This document shows, in pieces, positions 40,068 to 53,394 of a stretch of 64,000 nt of DNA. Each line of letters starts with the position of its first letter. Within the stretch, counting starts at the first letter, position 1. The translations under genes and the position numbers were made by a program. Location of the stretch: the NCBI GenBank assembly GCA_003612395.1, contig RAYQ01000014.1:62001-126000 (forward strand), read 5' to 3'. The notes beneath the pieces were generated by a model, which saw only the letters and a list, made by a program, of their open reading frames with translations, searched no databases and had not been told where the DNA came from. The stretch comes from Parablautia intestinalis. GTDB lineage: Bacteria > Bacillota > Clostridia > Lachnospirales > Lachnospiraceae.

Positions 40068-42722
40068 TTACTCCTCATTCCTGATATAAGTGATAAAGCA
40101 ATTGCCGTTTTGCTCAAACCATTCTTTGGAATCATTCATGCCGACTTTATAGACTGTTCCATTTTCCAAATCCGTACTTTCCGGATTCATAACAACCGTA
40201 TTTTTTTCGTTGAAGCCCACCAGAAGTACCGCCGAACCATCGTTTAGCATCACAAGCACCGGTATATCCTGATTTACGTAGTAGAGCACAGCATCCAAAG
40301 AACAACCGGTCAAATCAAGCACCTGCACACTGGGTAAACTATCTCTCAGGATATCTACTACCGTTTCTCCTTTCTTTAACATGTACTCGGAATTTCTCAC
40401 AACTCCTTCGTATGCGAGCATGGTATCTAAGCAGATCGCAAGGGAATCCTTCTCCTCTGTTACGGTTTCTCCCTGTATCGCCATAATCTGATTTCGCAGC
40501 TCCCGGTTTCCTTTGGTCCATACATAGTATCCGCCTTCATCAATAACCACTCCGGAAATAGCGTCTGCTAAGTTAACCGCGCTTCCTTCATTAGTACAAA
40601 TACTCTCAAGGCCGCTTTTTCCGTATACATAGTACCGCCCTGCCTGGCCCTCAAAAACAGGAAGGGATATATTCCTTTCCCCCTCAAAAAGTACCTCCCG
40701 GGGCGTAAGCTGCTTCATTGACGCCTCGTCAATTGCGGTCTTAACCGCAATCTGCGTCAGTTTCTCAAATCTTTCCGTGACCGCAATCTCTACAGAATTT
40801 TTGCTTTCTGTCTCTGTTTCCGCATTCATGATCTGATCGTCCTTGATCGCTGCATAAGTACCTTCCTGCGTCTTCTCCACTCTCGACAAAACTATCTGGT
40901 TTCCGATAACCTCCCCGTCCGTGATATACACATTATCCTGCTGATAAGACATTAACACTCCCTCTGTCTCATCTTCAATTCTTATTTTGTACATAGGGAA
41001 AACCGTATTTCCGGCAACGTCCTTTACAATATCCTCCTGTCTGGCAACACCGTAAATCAAATCCTCCCCCATAAATCCAATGGGCGCGATAACTTCTCCC
41101 CTGCCTGCTTCTATAGCCTTTTGCTTTCCGGTTGTCAAATTCATGAGCACAAGCTCTTTTCCACCATAAGAATCCCCTTCTTTTTGCCACACCGCCATCC
41201 TGTTGCTGTCCGATACCTTATAACTTCCCTCTGAAAGATTCTCCACCACAACCTCGCAGGTCCGCTTCATAAGATTTATTCCATAGATCCGGCTGCCCCA
41301 CTTTAAATAGAGCATATTGTTTCTGTTAATATAGGAAAGCTGATCTATTTCCTCTATGAGCAGAGTCTGGGAATTATAAAAGGGAATATATATCATTTCC
41401 TCTACGGTGTTTACCGTGCTTTCATAGTAGTACACTGAGATACCCACCTGTCCTTCATGCCGCCCTCTGCTCATATATCCATATACCAGAAATGTTACGT
41501 TGCCGCCCTCATCTACATTTAAAATTTTAATCTTGTGTCCATCGTAGAGAGTTCTCTCGTCCAGATTATCCTCATTATAAAACCCAAACAATAAGGCCAT
41601 TTTATTGTCCACTATATTATAGCTGTAAAGACGATTTCCTGTTACAAAAGCGAAAACGTTTCCTCCGTCACTTTCTTTAAGAGGCACTTCCCCGCTGGTA
41701 ATTCCCAGCATAATTTTATTGTTGGCGTATACATCATCTGCTGCTTCAAACATTTGATCCATGGTTCTTTCAAAGTCAAGCAGATACATACGGTCCGTTG
41801 TATATCGTACCCTGTAAAATTCCTTTATTCTGTATAATTTCTTATTTTCTCCCTTCTGCTGCGGCATACTGAAGGTTTCCTCCTCCAAATCTGCTTCCTC
41901 CAAAGGCTCCCCCGCCTGGTCAGACGTATCGGAAGAATCCTCCTTAAGAGCCGCCTCCGGAACAGACACATAATATTCCACCACAAAGCTGCCGGTAGAG
42001 GGGCCTAACTCCTTAATCATAATCTCCGAGCGGCTTTCCTTTTTTACTTCCAGATTTCCCCAGGTCACCTGATGAAAGCTGCTGTGGATTGTAACCTTTC
42101 CGTAAGTTGTATTATCACCATCAGCGTTGGACTCTAAATACTTGGTCAGCTCCCTGGCATCCTCTTTGCTAAAGGTCCTTCTGGAAAAATCTGCAATATA
42201 CTCCAGCTTTTCGTTTACATGGTATTCCTCTGTGCTCACTACTCTTGTGTAATATCTGACCACACTTTCATCATCTAAAGTTAACAGAATAACCAGCATA
42301 TACTCCTGGTTGCTTTCAATCAGATCCTTTAGTCCAAAGGATACCGGAATCACCTCATTTTCCTTCTGTTCATAATCCCCTATCCGGGTATTTTCAATCA
42401 GACGGTTTCCATCCAGGCTTCTGACTTCAAAAGCAATCTCCTCTATTTTCCTTCCGTAAGGGTTGATACGCAGCTCTATCTTTCTTCCCTCGCCAAGAGG
42501 GGTGATGCTCTCCCGCATCTGACTTACTTCCATGGCATCTGCATAACCGTGCAGTTCATTGATATGGAATCCCTCATACTCAATTGAAATAATCGGATAT
42601 GTGGCTTTCCCCATCTCCATCGTCATATCCGTATTCCCTTTATTCATAATATTACTGACAACGAACAGGGTAATCATAAACACAAAACTTACTATAACAC
42701 CCTTGATAATTGCTTTTTTCAT
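40068..42722 (-). CDS. Large membrane-anchored protein of unknown function
   Basis: An 884-residue protein with one N-terminal transmembrane helix (residues 6-25), so mostly extracellular. The middle has many beta-strand-like segments with Tyr/Asn-rich and repeated short turns, perhaps a beta-propeller-like region. The C-terminal 130 residues, with IPVLVMLNDGSAVLLVGFNEKNTVVMNP and WFEQNGN, resemble the peptidase C39-like fold, although a clear catalytic Cys-His pair is not evident; a Cys lies in AICLDTMLAYEG. No operon partner is tight: 72 bp separate it from the methyltransferase gene. It may be an inactive C39-type surface protein. Confidence 0.6.
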   Translation of the reverse strand: MKKAIIKGVIVSFVFMITLFVVSNIMNKGNTDMTMEMGKATYPIISIEYEGFHINELHGYADAMEVSQMRESITPLGEGRKIELRINPYGRKIEEIAFEVRSLDGNRLIENTRIGDYEQKENEVIPVSFGLKDLIESNQEYMLVILLTLDDESVVRYYTRVVSTEEYHVNEKLEYIADFSRRTFSKEDARELTKYLESNADGDNTTYGKVTIHSSFHQVTWGNLEVKKESRSEIMIKELGPSTGSFVVEYYVSVPEAALKEDSSDTSDQAGEPLEEADLEEETFSMPQQKGENKKLYRIKEFYRVRYTTDRMYLLDFERTMDQMFEAADDVYANNKIMLGITSGEVPLKESDGGNVFAFVTGNRLYSYNIVDNKMALLFGFYNEDNLDERTLYDGHKIKILNVDEGGNVTFLVYGYMSRGRHEGQVGISVYYYESTVNTVEEMIYIPFYNSQTLLIEEIDQLSYINRNNMLYLKWGSRIYGINLMKRTCEVVVENLSEGSYKVSDSNRMAVWQKEGDSYGGKELVLMNLTTGKQKAIEAGRGEVIAPIGFMGEDLIYGVARQEDIVKDVAGNTVFPMYKIRIEDETEGVLMSYQQDNVYITDGEVIGNQIVLSRVEKTQEGTYAAIKDDQIMNAETETESKNSVEIAVTERFEKLTQIAVKTAIDEASMKQLTPREVLFEGERNISLPVFEGQAGRYYVYGKSGLESICTNEGSAVNLADAISGVVIDEGGYYVWTKGNRELRNQIMAIQGETVTEEKDSLAICLDTMLAYEGVVRNSEYMLKKGETVVDILRDSLPSVQVLDLTGCSLDAVLYYVNQDIPVLVMLNDGSAVLLVGFNEKNTVVMNPESTDLENGTVYKVGMNDSKEWFEQNGNCFITYIRNEE

Positions 42723-42794
42723 ATTTTTAATCTAACCTCCATGTTGCCGCTCTACGGCAACACAAATATGTGGAAAGAATGCCCGTATTTCACG

Positions 42795-44003
42795 CTATTC
42801 CTCCATTAATTTTTGTAAAGTGGTTTTTATGTGAAATTCCTTCGTCATCTCCTCCACCTTCCTGTCCCTTTTCGTATTTTTCTGCCCCTGCCGGCTGCAA
42901 GCCCCGCCTTCAATGTCAAGCCGGTGTGTTTCCTGCCGCTTTACAGCTCTTATTAATATGTTCTTCGGTGTATGCTCCATATCAATAAATTCCAATACCT
43001 GGGTATCATATCCTGCTTCTTCCAGCAAATTGGCCCGGATTGCGTCCGTAAGCAGCGTTGCCATTCTCTCCTTCAAAAGCCCGTATTTTAAAACCGGCCT
43101 GAGCAATTCGTTTTCAATCTGTCTGTTTACCTCGTGCTGACAGCAGGGCACCGTAAAAATCACCCTTGCCTGCCAGTCCACTGCCTTTTTAATGGCATAA
43201 TCCGTAGCCGTATCGCATGCATGGAGCGTAACCACCATGTCCACTTTATCCACTCGCTCAAAAGAACTGATATCTCCCTGGAAAAAATGTAAATTTACAT
43301 ACCCATATTTTACCGCCAGAGCGCTACATTTTTCAATCACATCCGCCTTTAAATCCAGCCCTGTAATATGTACGTCAAGGCCCCTTAGCTCATGCAGATA
43401 ATAATAAAGCGCAAAGGTCAGATAGGACTTTCCGCAGCCAAAGTCAATAATATGCACCTTCTCTTTTTCCGGAAATACCGGTAAAATATCCTCCACAAAT
43501 TCCAGATAACGGTTGATCTGTCTGTATTTATCATATCTGGCATGTACAATCCGTCCCTCCTTTGTCTGAATACCCAAATCTATCAAAAAAGGAACCGCCT
43601 TCCCTTCCTCCAAAATATATTTTTTGGTCCTGTTATGGGACATATCCGGTCTTTTCAGCAATGCTGCCCGGCTGTCCTTCCGCTTCACCATGACTCTTCC
43701 TTTTTTGCTTACCAGAACATTCAGCCTGCCATCCATGCTCTCCGCCTCTAACTGTCTGAAATCTGATGCCATATAAGAAAGTATTTTTAATATCAGCTCG
43801 TCCTTTTCATGATTTTCGTGAAAAACCTGCGTCTCCTTTGAAATCGTCTCCTGAAAACATAAAACGCCCTTTATCATAACCGGGCGTATCTTTATTTTAA
43901 AAACCCCTTCCTTTTTTCTGGGGTTACTGATAATCATCTGATACAGCCTGTCCGATAAAAATACGGACAATTGTTCCCTTAATTCTTCCACTCTGACTCC
44001 CAT
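42795..44003 (-). CDS. Class I SAM-dependent methyltransferase
   Basis: A 402-residue cytoplasmic protein. The SAM-binding motif IIDFGCGKSYLTFALYYYL is near residue 195, with GLDLKADVIEKC for motif II and VVTLHACDTATDYAIKKAV (motif IV-like); CCQHEVN is another conserved-looking block. The layout fits the METTL25-like/Methyltransf_32 type, often linked to RNA modification in this order; the substrate is not known. N-terminal 150 residues are family-specific. The start may be ATG 44003 or the GTG four codons on, which has a better GGGAG spacing. The C-terminus is a Lys-rich tail. Confidence 0.8.
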   Translation of the reverse strand: MGVRVEELREQLSVFLSDRLYQMIISNPRKKEGVFKIKIRPVMIKGVLCFQETISKETQVFHENHEKDELILKILSYMASDFRQLEAESMDGRLNVLVSKKGRVMVKRKDSRAALLKRPDMSHNRTKKYILEEGKAVPFLIDLGIQTKEGRIVHARYDKYRQINRYLEFVEDILPVFPEKEKVHIIDFGCGKSYLTFALYYYLHELRGLDVHITGLDLKADVIEKCSALAVKYGYVNLHFFQGDISSFERVDKVDMVVTLHACDTATDYAIKKAVDWQARVIFTVPCCQHEVNRQIENELLRPVLKYGLLKERMATLLTDAIRANLLEEAGYDTQVLEFIDMEHTPKNILIRAVKRQETHRLDIEGGACSRQGQKNTKRDRKVEEMTKEFHIKTTLQKLMEE

Positions 44004-44133
44004 CTGCCCGCTCTGACGGGCGTAAGCACAAAAAAGCTTTTTTCAGGGCATTCTTCCTGTGCTTTTCGTAATCTTAAATTGGGACGAAGAATGCCATATT
44101 TCAGACATTTTTCGTCCAATCTTCATAAATTTT

Positions 44134-44541
44134 TCAGAATCGGAGAATTCCTTTTCTGGTGTTATGTCTTCTCTTGTAAATTTCATAGCAAAGCAAAATC
44201 TGAACCAAATCCCCCAGCCACTGCCATTTTTCAACAGGAAACTCCTGATCGGGATCTTCCTTTTCTTCCTCCCTCTTAATTCGGTCCGCTATGTCCTTGG
44301 ATAGCTTATATATCTGCCATTTATCCGGATATTCATCATAAATCATGCTGCCCTCATAATCCAGTTTATCCAAAATACTGCTTATGGTCTTCTGATACCG
44401 CCTGGCCTCCGATGGGTACATTTGCTGCAGATATTCCAAATCCCTGATAATAGAATCCTCTTCTTCATAATAGACCGGCAGCGGATATGTCATATAAAAG
44501 GGCAAAACTTTGCGTTCATACATGTGGATAGCTTCCTTCAT
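44134..44541 (-). CDS. Conserved hypothetical protein
   Basis: A 135-residue soluble protein, acidic and Tyr-rich, with YMTYPLPVYYEEEDSIIRDLEYLQQMYP near the start and WQWLGDLVQILLCYEIYKRRH at the end. I recognise it only as a small protein found in Lachnospiraceae, without known function. It lies between the methyltransferase gene and the ATP synthase terminator. ATG 44541 is used; ATG 44523 six codons on is an alternative. Confidence 0.55.
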   Translation of the reverse strand: MKEAIHMYERKVLPFYMTYPLPVYYEEEDSIIRDLEYLQQMYPSEARRYQKTISSILDKLDYEGSMIYDEYPDKWQIYKLSKDIADRIKREEEKEDPDQEFPVEKWQWLGDLVQILLCYEIYKRRHNTRKGILRF

Positions 44542-44582
44542 CTCTTTATGACTATCATATGCTAATCCCGCATTTCATGTGC

Positions 44583-44619
44583 AAAAAAGGGGGCAGTACG
44601 CTTTAACCCCTGCCCCTTT
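44583..44619 (-). terminator. Terminator of the ATP synthase operon
   Basis: Minus-strand AAAGGGGCAG, a 13-nt loop, CTGCCCCCTTTTTT. It lies 42 bp after the atpC stop. Confidence 0.85.
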
Positions 44620-44660
44620 CTGCATCTTTTGTTGAACCGCCTGTTTTCCTTTGCGGCGTC

Positions 44661-45065
44661 TTACTTAATAACATGAATACGTGCCAGCGCTCTCTGCAGA
44701 GCTGTTTCGGCGCGCAGAATATCTGTCTCCGGCGTCTTGCTGCGAATTCTTTCCTCAGCACGGCTTTTCGCCGCCTCAGCCCGTTCCACATCAATTTCTT
44801 CCGGCCATTCGATAATCTCCGCTAAAATCACTACCTTATCCTGCAAAATTTCTGCAAAGCCGGCATGAAGCGCCGCCACCTTTGTCCCATCCGCCTCTGT
44901 AATTGTCACAATACCAGGGCTTACGATTACTGTCATCGGGACATGCTTTTTATAAATACCAATTTCACCCTCGGTGGTATTAAACTCCACCATAGAAACC
45001 TCTCCCTCATAAAATACGCGTTCGGGGGTAACGATTCTTAAGGTAAATAAATTATTATCAGCCAT
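44661..45065 (-). CDS. atpC: ATP synthase epsilon subunit
   Basis: A 134-residue central-stalk protein that couples the c-ring to the catalytic head and can inhibit ATP hydrolysis. N-terminal beta-sandwich (LRIVTPERVFYEGEVSMV, GEIGIYKKHVPM) and C-terminal helical hairpin (AEAAKSRAEERI). It is the last gene of the operon, 18 bp after atpD. GGAGG precedes the ATG. Confidence 0.95.
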   Translation of the reverse strand: MADNNLFTLRIVTPERVFYEGEVSMVEFNTTEGEIGIYKKHVPMTVIVSPGIVTITEADGTKVAALHAGFAEILQDKVVILAEIIEWPEEIDVERAEAAKSRAEERIRSKTPETDILRAETALQRALARIHVIK

Positions 45066-45082
45066 CTGCTTCCTCCCCGTAA

Positions 45083-46570
<1,488 letters not shown>

Positions 46571-47443
46571 TTAAGAAATTGCATTTGCACCTGCAATTAT
46601 CTCTGTAAGCTCCTGTGTGATGGAGCCCTGACGCGCTCTGTTGTAAAGCAGTGTCAAATTGTCTATCATTTCCTCCGCATTGCTGGTAGCGGAATCCATA
46701 GCCTGCATTCTGGCACCATTTTCACTGGCCACTGCCTCGATCATGCCGCCATAAATCAGACTAGTTATATACTTGGGTATGAGCAGATTTAATGCCTCCT
46801 CGTCCTCCGGCTCAAAATTCATAAGCGCTTTGTCCTCGCTTAAGGTATGCTCCTGCCCCATTACCTCCATCTCCTCACTGATTGCCACAGGAAGAAGCTT
46901 TAAAAGAGTAGGGATATGGACAACCGTGTTTTTAAACGCCGTGTAGGCGAGATAAATCTCGCTAATCTCACCTCTGGAAAAAGCATCAAGCACATCCTTG
47001 CTGATTACCATTGCATCTACATAGGCAGGCTCCTCAATCACATCCGAATAGTCCGCCTTAATCTCATACTGCCTTTGCAATGCCTCCCGGCCCTTTTTTC
47101 CCACTGCATAGATAGCCAGGTCCTCGTTTGCCAGTTCTCCTCTTGTAATCAGCTTGATCACATTGGAGTTGTAGCCTCCTGCCAATCCTCTGTTAGATGT
47201 GATCACAATCACAGCTTTTTTACCGGACTCACCGGCTTTTAAATACTTATGATCCATATGGCCGGTCTTTTTCAGGATTGATCCTACCGTTTCAAACATG
47301 CAATGGAAATAGTTCCCTGATTTCTCTGCATTTTGCTTCGCTCTCTGCAGCTTCACAGTGGAAACAAGCTTCATGGCTTTGGTAATCTGCTGGGTACTCT
47401 GAATACTGCCCTTACGCCTTTTTATATCACGCATTGAAGCCAT
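46571..47443 (-). CDS. atpG: ATP synthase gamma subunit
   Basis: A 290-residue rotor shaft subunit. N-terminal MRDIKRRKGSIQSTQQITKAM and C-terminal coiled-coil TSNAEEMIDNLTLLYNRARQGSITQELTEI are both family hallmarks; VITSNRGLAGGYN lies between. GGAGG is 9 nt from ATG 47443. The gap to atpA (103 bp) holds a hairpin at 47508-47534. Confidence 0.96.
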   Translation of the reverse strand: MASMRDIKRRKGSIQSTQQITKAMKLVSTVKLQRAKQNAEKSGNYFHCMFETVGSILKKTGHMDHKYLKAGESGKKAVIVITSNRGLAGGYNSNVIKLITRGELANEDLAIYAVGKKGREALQRQYEIKADYSDVIEEPAYVDAMVISKDVLDAFSRGEISEIYLAYTAFKNTVVHIPTLLKLLPVAISEEMEVMGQEHTLSEDKALMNFEPEDEEALNLLIPKYITSLIYGGMIEAVASENGARMQAMDSATSNAEEMIDNLTLLYNRARQGSITQELTEIIAGANAIS

Positions 47444-47507
47444 TTTACTTAACCTCCGCCTCCTGGCACCTTAACACCCCAAATTGGGGCGTCAGCACCA
47501 ATTTGTC

Positions 47508-47534
47508 AATTGAAAAATCCCCGATTTTTCAATT
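47508..47534. other. Hairpin between atpA and atpG
   Basis: AATTGAAAAAT and ATTTTTCAATT pair over a 5-nt loop, near a second small stem (CCCCAAATTGGGG, about 47477-47489). Perhaps a stability or translation-balance element; no gene here. Confidence 0.5.
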
Positions 47535-47546
47535 TAACCTCCATAG

Positions 47547-49620
<2,074 letters not shown>

Positions 49621-49633
<13 letters not shown>

Positions 49634-50139
49634 GTGCTCTCACCTATTTCCTTCAATGTCTCATTTATCAGGCTTTCCTGTATGGTAGTATCAATAGACG
49701 CCTTTACCACCTTACCGGCCATCATGGATGCAAGCACTACCATCTCACGTTTCACATCATCCGCTGCCTTTTGCTTTTCAAGTTCAGCTTCCACTTTGGC
49801 CCTGTCAATAATTCTTGCAGCTTCCTCTTTTGCTTCGGCCACAATTTTGTTCTCGTTTTCCAAAGCGCGTTTTCTGGCATCGCCTAAAATTTCTTCTGCT
49901 TCCCTGTCGATGTTCTTAAGCTTTTCTTCATACTGCTTTTTAAGCTCAGCCGCATCTTCCTTATCCTTCGCCGCACTATCCAGCTCGCCCTTTATTTTGG
50001 CCTGTCTTTTTGCCAGCATTTCCCTTACAGGATTAAACAGGAAATAAGACGCCACTCCAAAGAGCACCATAACCGCAATGATCATAAGCGCTGAATCTGC
50101 CAAAAGCTGCAGGTCAAGGTCAAACAATCTGGGTTCCAT
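49621..50139 (-). CDS. atpF: ATP synthase b subunit
   Basis: A 172-residue membrane-anchored peripheral stalk. One N-terminal transmembrane helix (LADSALMIIAVMVLFGVASYFL) and a long charged helix (LAKRQAKIKGELDSAAKDKEDA). ATG 50139 with GGAGG 7 nt upstream; the codons before it are not likely translated. It precedes atpH. Confidence 0.93.
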
Positions 50140-50229
50140 CCGTAAACCTCCTTTCCACAATTTGTACTGTCAAGACCGTCCTTGCAGGAACGGTTTGCTA
50201 CAGCCAAAAAAAATGTTTCTTATCCATTC

Positions 50230-50526
<297 letters not shown>

Positions 50527-50586
50527 TTAATATATTTTAGACTTCTGTTCCGTCCCAAAGGGCAGAACAAATTTATTAAATACCCT

Positions 50587-51309
50587 TTAGTCCCCGGTAT
50601 TACATGCATCTGTAATATAAGTCATCGTCAGCATACAGAATACATATGTCTGGATTGCACCTGAAAACAGGTCAAAATATACGTGAAGTGCTGCCGGCCA
50701 TATAATTGCCACTTTGCTAAGCAGCGCATAAATAAGTGCCATAATCGCTGTTCCCGATAAAATATTGGCGAACAAACGAAGCGACAATGACACCGGCACC
50801 GCCAGATCGCTGATGATATTGATCGGCGCCCAAATCGGCCATGGCTCACACAGTCCCTTCAGCACACCGGACACCTTCTGGTATTTAAACTTGTTAAAGT
50901 GGATCAATGTAAATGTGATAATCCCCAACGCAAAGGTCACACCATAATCCGCAGTAGGCGGGCGTAATCCCAAAAGCCCGGAAATATTACTAATCAGGAT
51001 AAAGATAAAAATAGTTCCGATATAATTCCGGAATCTGACCGCCTGTTTGCCCATTACGCCGCTGATCATCCCGTCAAGCATTTCCACGATAAGCTCCACC
51101 ACATTCTGAAATGCACCCGGTACCTCCGTGGCATGTTTAATTGCCCGGTTTGCCGCTATACAAAAGCCTATAATAATCAGCATAACGATCAACACACACA
51201 CATGCGTTGTGGTTATCCATACAGTCTGGCCAAATAATTCATAGGAAAAGACCCCGTGAATCATAAAATCCACTTCCGTGCTGCCGGATAACAAAATTCC
51301 CTGCCCCAT
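50587..51309 (-). CDS. atpB: ATP synthase a subunit
   Basis: A 240-residue membrane stator channel, with the essential Arg in LSLRLFANILSG and the helix LHVYFDLFSGAIQTYVFCMLT. About five or six transmembrane helices. It is the first structural F0 gene, after two small membrane genes. GGAGG precedes the ATG. Confidence 0.96.
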   Translation of the reverse strand: MGQGILLSGSTEVDFMIHGVFSYELFGQTVWITTTHVCVLIVMLIIIGFCIAANRAIKHATEVPGAFQNVVELIVEMLDGMISGVMGKQAVRFRNYIGTIFIFILISNISGLLGLRPPTADYGVTFALGIITFTLIHFNKFKYQKVSGVLKGLCEPWPIWAPINIISDLAVPVSLSLRLFANILSGTAIMALIYALLSKVAIIWPAALHVYFDLFSGAIQTYVFCMLTMTYITDACNTGD

Positions 51310-51321
51310 ATCCTCACCTCC

Positions 51322-51768
51322 TTACACCTTCTGTCCATCGACAGGTTCTTCTGCCGGCCTCAGAATATCTTCCTCGCCGTAAATTTTTTTGCTTACCTTT
51401 TGGGTAATAAAATGCATATACGCTGACGCCTTAAGCCCCATGATCCCCAAAAATGCAGCCAGGGGATCCGCTCTGCCGCTTACGGCAATCAACATCAATA
51501 CGGCTGTGATAAAGCCGTACCTGAGTATATTATGGGTGCTTAAGGACTTAACCGCTTCTTTTTCAGGAAAATCAAGGGCCCGGTCTAAGGACCACCACAT
51601 ATGAAATGCACTTACGGCTGCTGTCAGTATCCCCAGCCAAAGTCCCAGACTGTATCCTGCCTTATCCTTCGTCAGAAACGCAAAAAGCTGGCACACCGCT
51701 CCAAAGATAAGGATTCCTGTTTCAAGCTCAAACAGAGTCCTGTTTATCCTGATGATTTTTTCTTTCAT
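51322..51768 (-). CDS. atpI: ATP synthase I-like assembly protein
   Basis: A 148-residue membrane protein with about four hydrophobic segments, in the position of AtpI upstream of atpB; such proteins help c-ring assembly. I chose ATG 51768 with AGGGGG 7 nt upstream; an earlier ATG would extend 37 residues into the previous gene. Sequence is diverged, so the call leans on position and membrane topology. Confidence 0.65.
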   Translation of the reverse strand: MKEKIIRINRTLFELETGILIFGAVCQLFAFLTKDKAGYSLGLWLGILTAAVSAFHMWWSLDRALDFPEKEAVKSLSTHNILRYGFITAVLMLIAVSGRADPLAAFLGIMGLKASAYMHFITQKVSKKIYGEEDILRPAEEPVDGQKV

Positions 51769-52051
51769 CCGCATTCCCCCTGCTTTTTCTGCTCCCGTGC
51801 AGGTAAGCTGACTGCTCACTGTCACTTGCAAAAATCCCTCTGGCAAAACGGTAAACATTATATCCCCCCGCAATCGCACCTACAAAGAATAATACGATTA
51901 CCAGAAAGTTTGTTCCCAGTTTTTCATCCAGAAATATCCCCAGAAAGGAACAAAGAAAAACAGGGACCAACATGTTTATTCCGAATTGTCCTATCATTGT
52001 CAGCGACTGATATACCTTCCGATTAAATTTTACATGTCGCTCCCCACGCAT
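51728..52051 (-). CDS. AtpZ/F0F1-ATPase subunit-like small membrane protein
   Basis: A 107-residue protein with two transmembrane helices (GQFGINMLVPVFLCSFLGIFLDE and FLVIVLFFVGAIAGGYNVYRFA), typical of the small gene that starts Gram-positive ATP synthase operons; AtpZ-type proteins may be linked to divalent-cation transport or assembly. ATG 52051 with AAAGGG 8 nt upstream. The end overlaps atpI by 41 nt. Charged C-terminal tail. Confidence 0.7.
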   Translation of the reverse strand: MRGERHVKFNRKVYQSLTMIGQFGINMLVPVFLCSFLGIFLDEKLGTNFLVIVLFFVGAIAGGYNVYRFARGIFASDSEQSAYLHGSRKSRGNADERKNHQDKQDSV

Positions 52052-52269
52052 ATCGTAAGCCCTTTCAATGTACCTTTTCCCATTTACACTCAACTTTAAT
52101 TATACCTATTTTTCCCTTTCCTGTCTAGAGCGTGTTTGAAAAATCCTTACCCGGCAGCACCCTGTGATTTTGCATGATTTCCGTTTCAAATTCGTTGACT
52201 TTCTCTCTGACTGAGAGTAAAATTTTAGAAAAAAATGCCACCGATATGCCGCGGCATGGAGGTATCAAA

Positions 52270-52818
52270 ATGAGCTATTCCGTGGAAATCCGCCCGGCTG
52301 CCCTTGCTGACGCGGAAAGACTATCAGAAATCTATGCCCCTTATGTGGAGAAGACCGTCATAACCTTTGAATATCAGGTTCCTTCTCCCTCAGAATTTGA
52401 AAAACGCATTGCATCCATTATTTCCTGCTATCCCTATCTGGTTGCCATAACAGACGGACAAATTCAGGGCTACGCTTATGCCGCTCCCTTCAAAGAACGG
52501 GCTGCCTATGCATGGTCAGCGGAAACTTCTGTTTATATTGATATGGACTTTCGCGGTCAGGGAATAGGTTCTCTTTTATACAGACAGCTGGAAGATATGC
52601 TAAAAGCCCAGAACATCTGCAACCTGTGCGCCTGCATTACCTATCCCAATCCCCAAAGCATCGGATTTCATCAGCATATGGGATACGGGACAGTTGCACA
52701 TTTTCATAAATCCGGTTACAAATTTAACGCCTGGCATGATATGGTTTGGATGGAAAAATTTATAAATCCTCACCCCTCAGACCAAAAACCTTTTATTCCT
52801 GCAAAGGAGGTTCTATGA
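52270..52818 (+). CDS. GNAT N-acetyltransferase, phosphinothricin-type
   Basis: A 182-residue cytoplasmic acetyltransferase using acetyl-CoA. The acetyl-CoA motif is VYIDMDFRGQGIGSLLYRQL (Q/RxxGxG/A); the context ISYPNPQSIGFHQHMGYGTVAHFHKSGYKF is like phosphinothricin or amino-acid-analogue acetyltransferases. GGAGG lies 7 nt before ATG 52270. Its stop overlaps the next gene's start by 4 nt. The natural substrate is unknown; resistance to a toxic amine is a usual role for this group. Confidence 0.85.
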   Translation: MSYSVEIRPAALADAERLSEIYAPYVEKTVITFEYQVPSPSEFEKRIASIISCYPYLVAITDGQIQGYAYAAPFKERAAYAWSAETSVYIDMDFRGQGIGSLLYRQLEDMLKAQNICNLCACITYPNPQSIGFHQHMGYGTVAHFHKSGYKFNAWHDMVWMEKFINPHPSDQKPFIPAKEVL

Positions 52819-53285
52819 CCAATCCCATTTTATACCGCAGACGCATTATCCCCGAAGAATGCATTCTTCTTAAAGACGATACCATCCTTTCCTGTGATGA
52901 AGAACATATCGTAACCTCATGGCATGCCCTTCATCCGAAAAAGGATCTCCATCACGGCAGTTCCTGCTACTTTTTAAAGGAGGGATTTAAGGTCAGTAAA
53001 TTTTGTGATGCATCTGACGGGCTTTTATACTGGTACTGTGATATTGTAGATTTTGATTACCACCCATGCGACAATCATCTGATTGTAACCGATCTTTTAG
53101 CGGATGTCATTATCTATCCTGACGGATTCGTTAAAGTGGTGGATTTAGATGAGCTTGTCACAGCTTTAGAGTCCCGTTCCATCAGCTTAGATACCTTAAA
53201 ATCCAGTCTTAACCGTTTGGACAGGCTGCTTAACATTATTTATTCAGGCAATTTTGACATGCTCAGAAGATACATTATTACATAG
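52815..53285 (+). CDS. DUF402-family protein
   Basis: A 156-residue soluble protein, with the DUF402 core LLYWYCDIVDFDY, ILVTDLLADVIIYPDG-like and VVDLDEL carrying acidic residues that may bind a metal. Some DUF402 proteins hydrolyse nucleoside di- or triphosphates. AAAGGAGG precedes the ATG, which overlaps the acetyltransferase stop (ATGA), so the pair is co-translated. Confidence 0.75.
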   Translation: MTNPILYRRRIIPEECILLKDDTILSCDEEHIVTSWHALHPKKDLHHGSSCYFLKEGFKVSKFCDASDGLLYWYCDIVDFDYHPCDNHLIVTDLLADVIIYPDGFVKVVDLDELVTALESRSISLDTLKSSLNRLDRLLNIIYSGNFDMLRRYIIT

Positions 53286-53394
53286 TAACCGAAGCAGACA
53301 TCAGGGCAGCGCCTGGCAAATGGCGCCTGCTTCTCCGCCCGTACACCGCCCTTGCATCTCTATGGGCATCCGCCCCACTCATTGCCCGCGGGAA

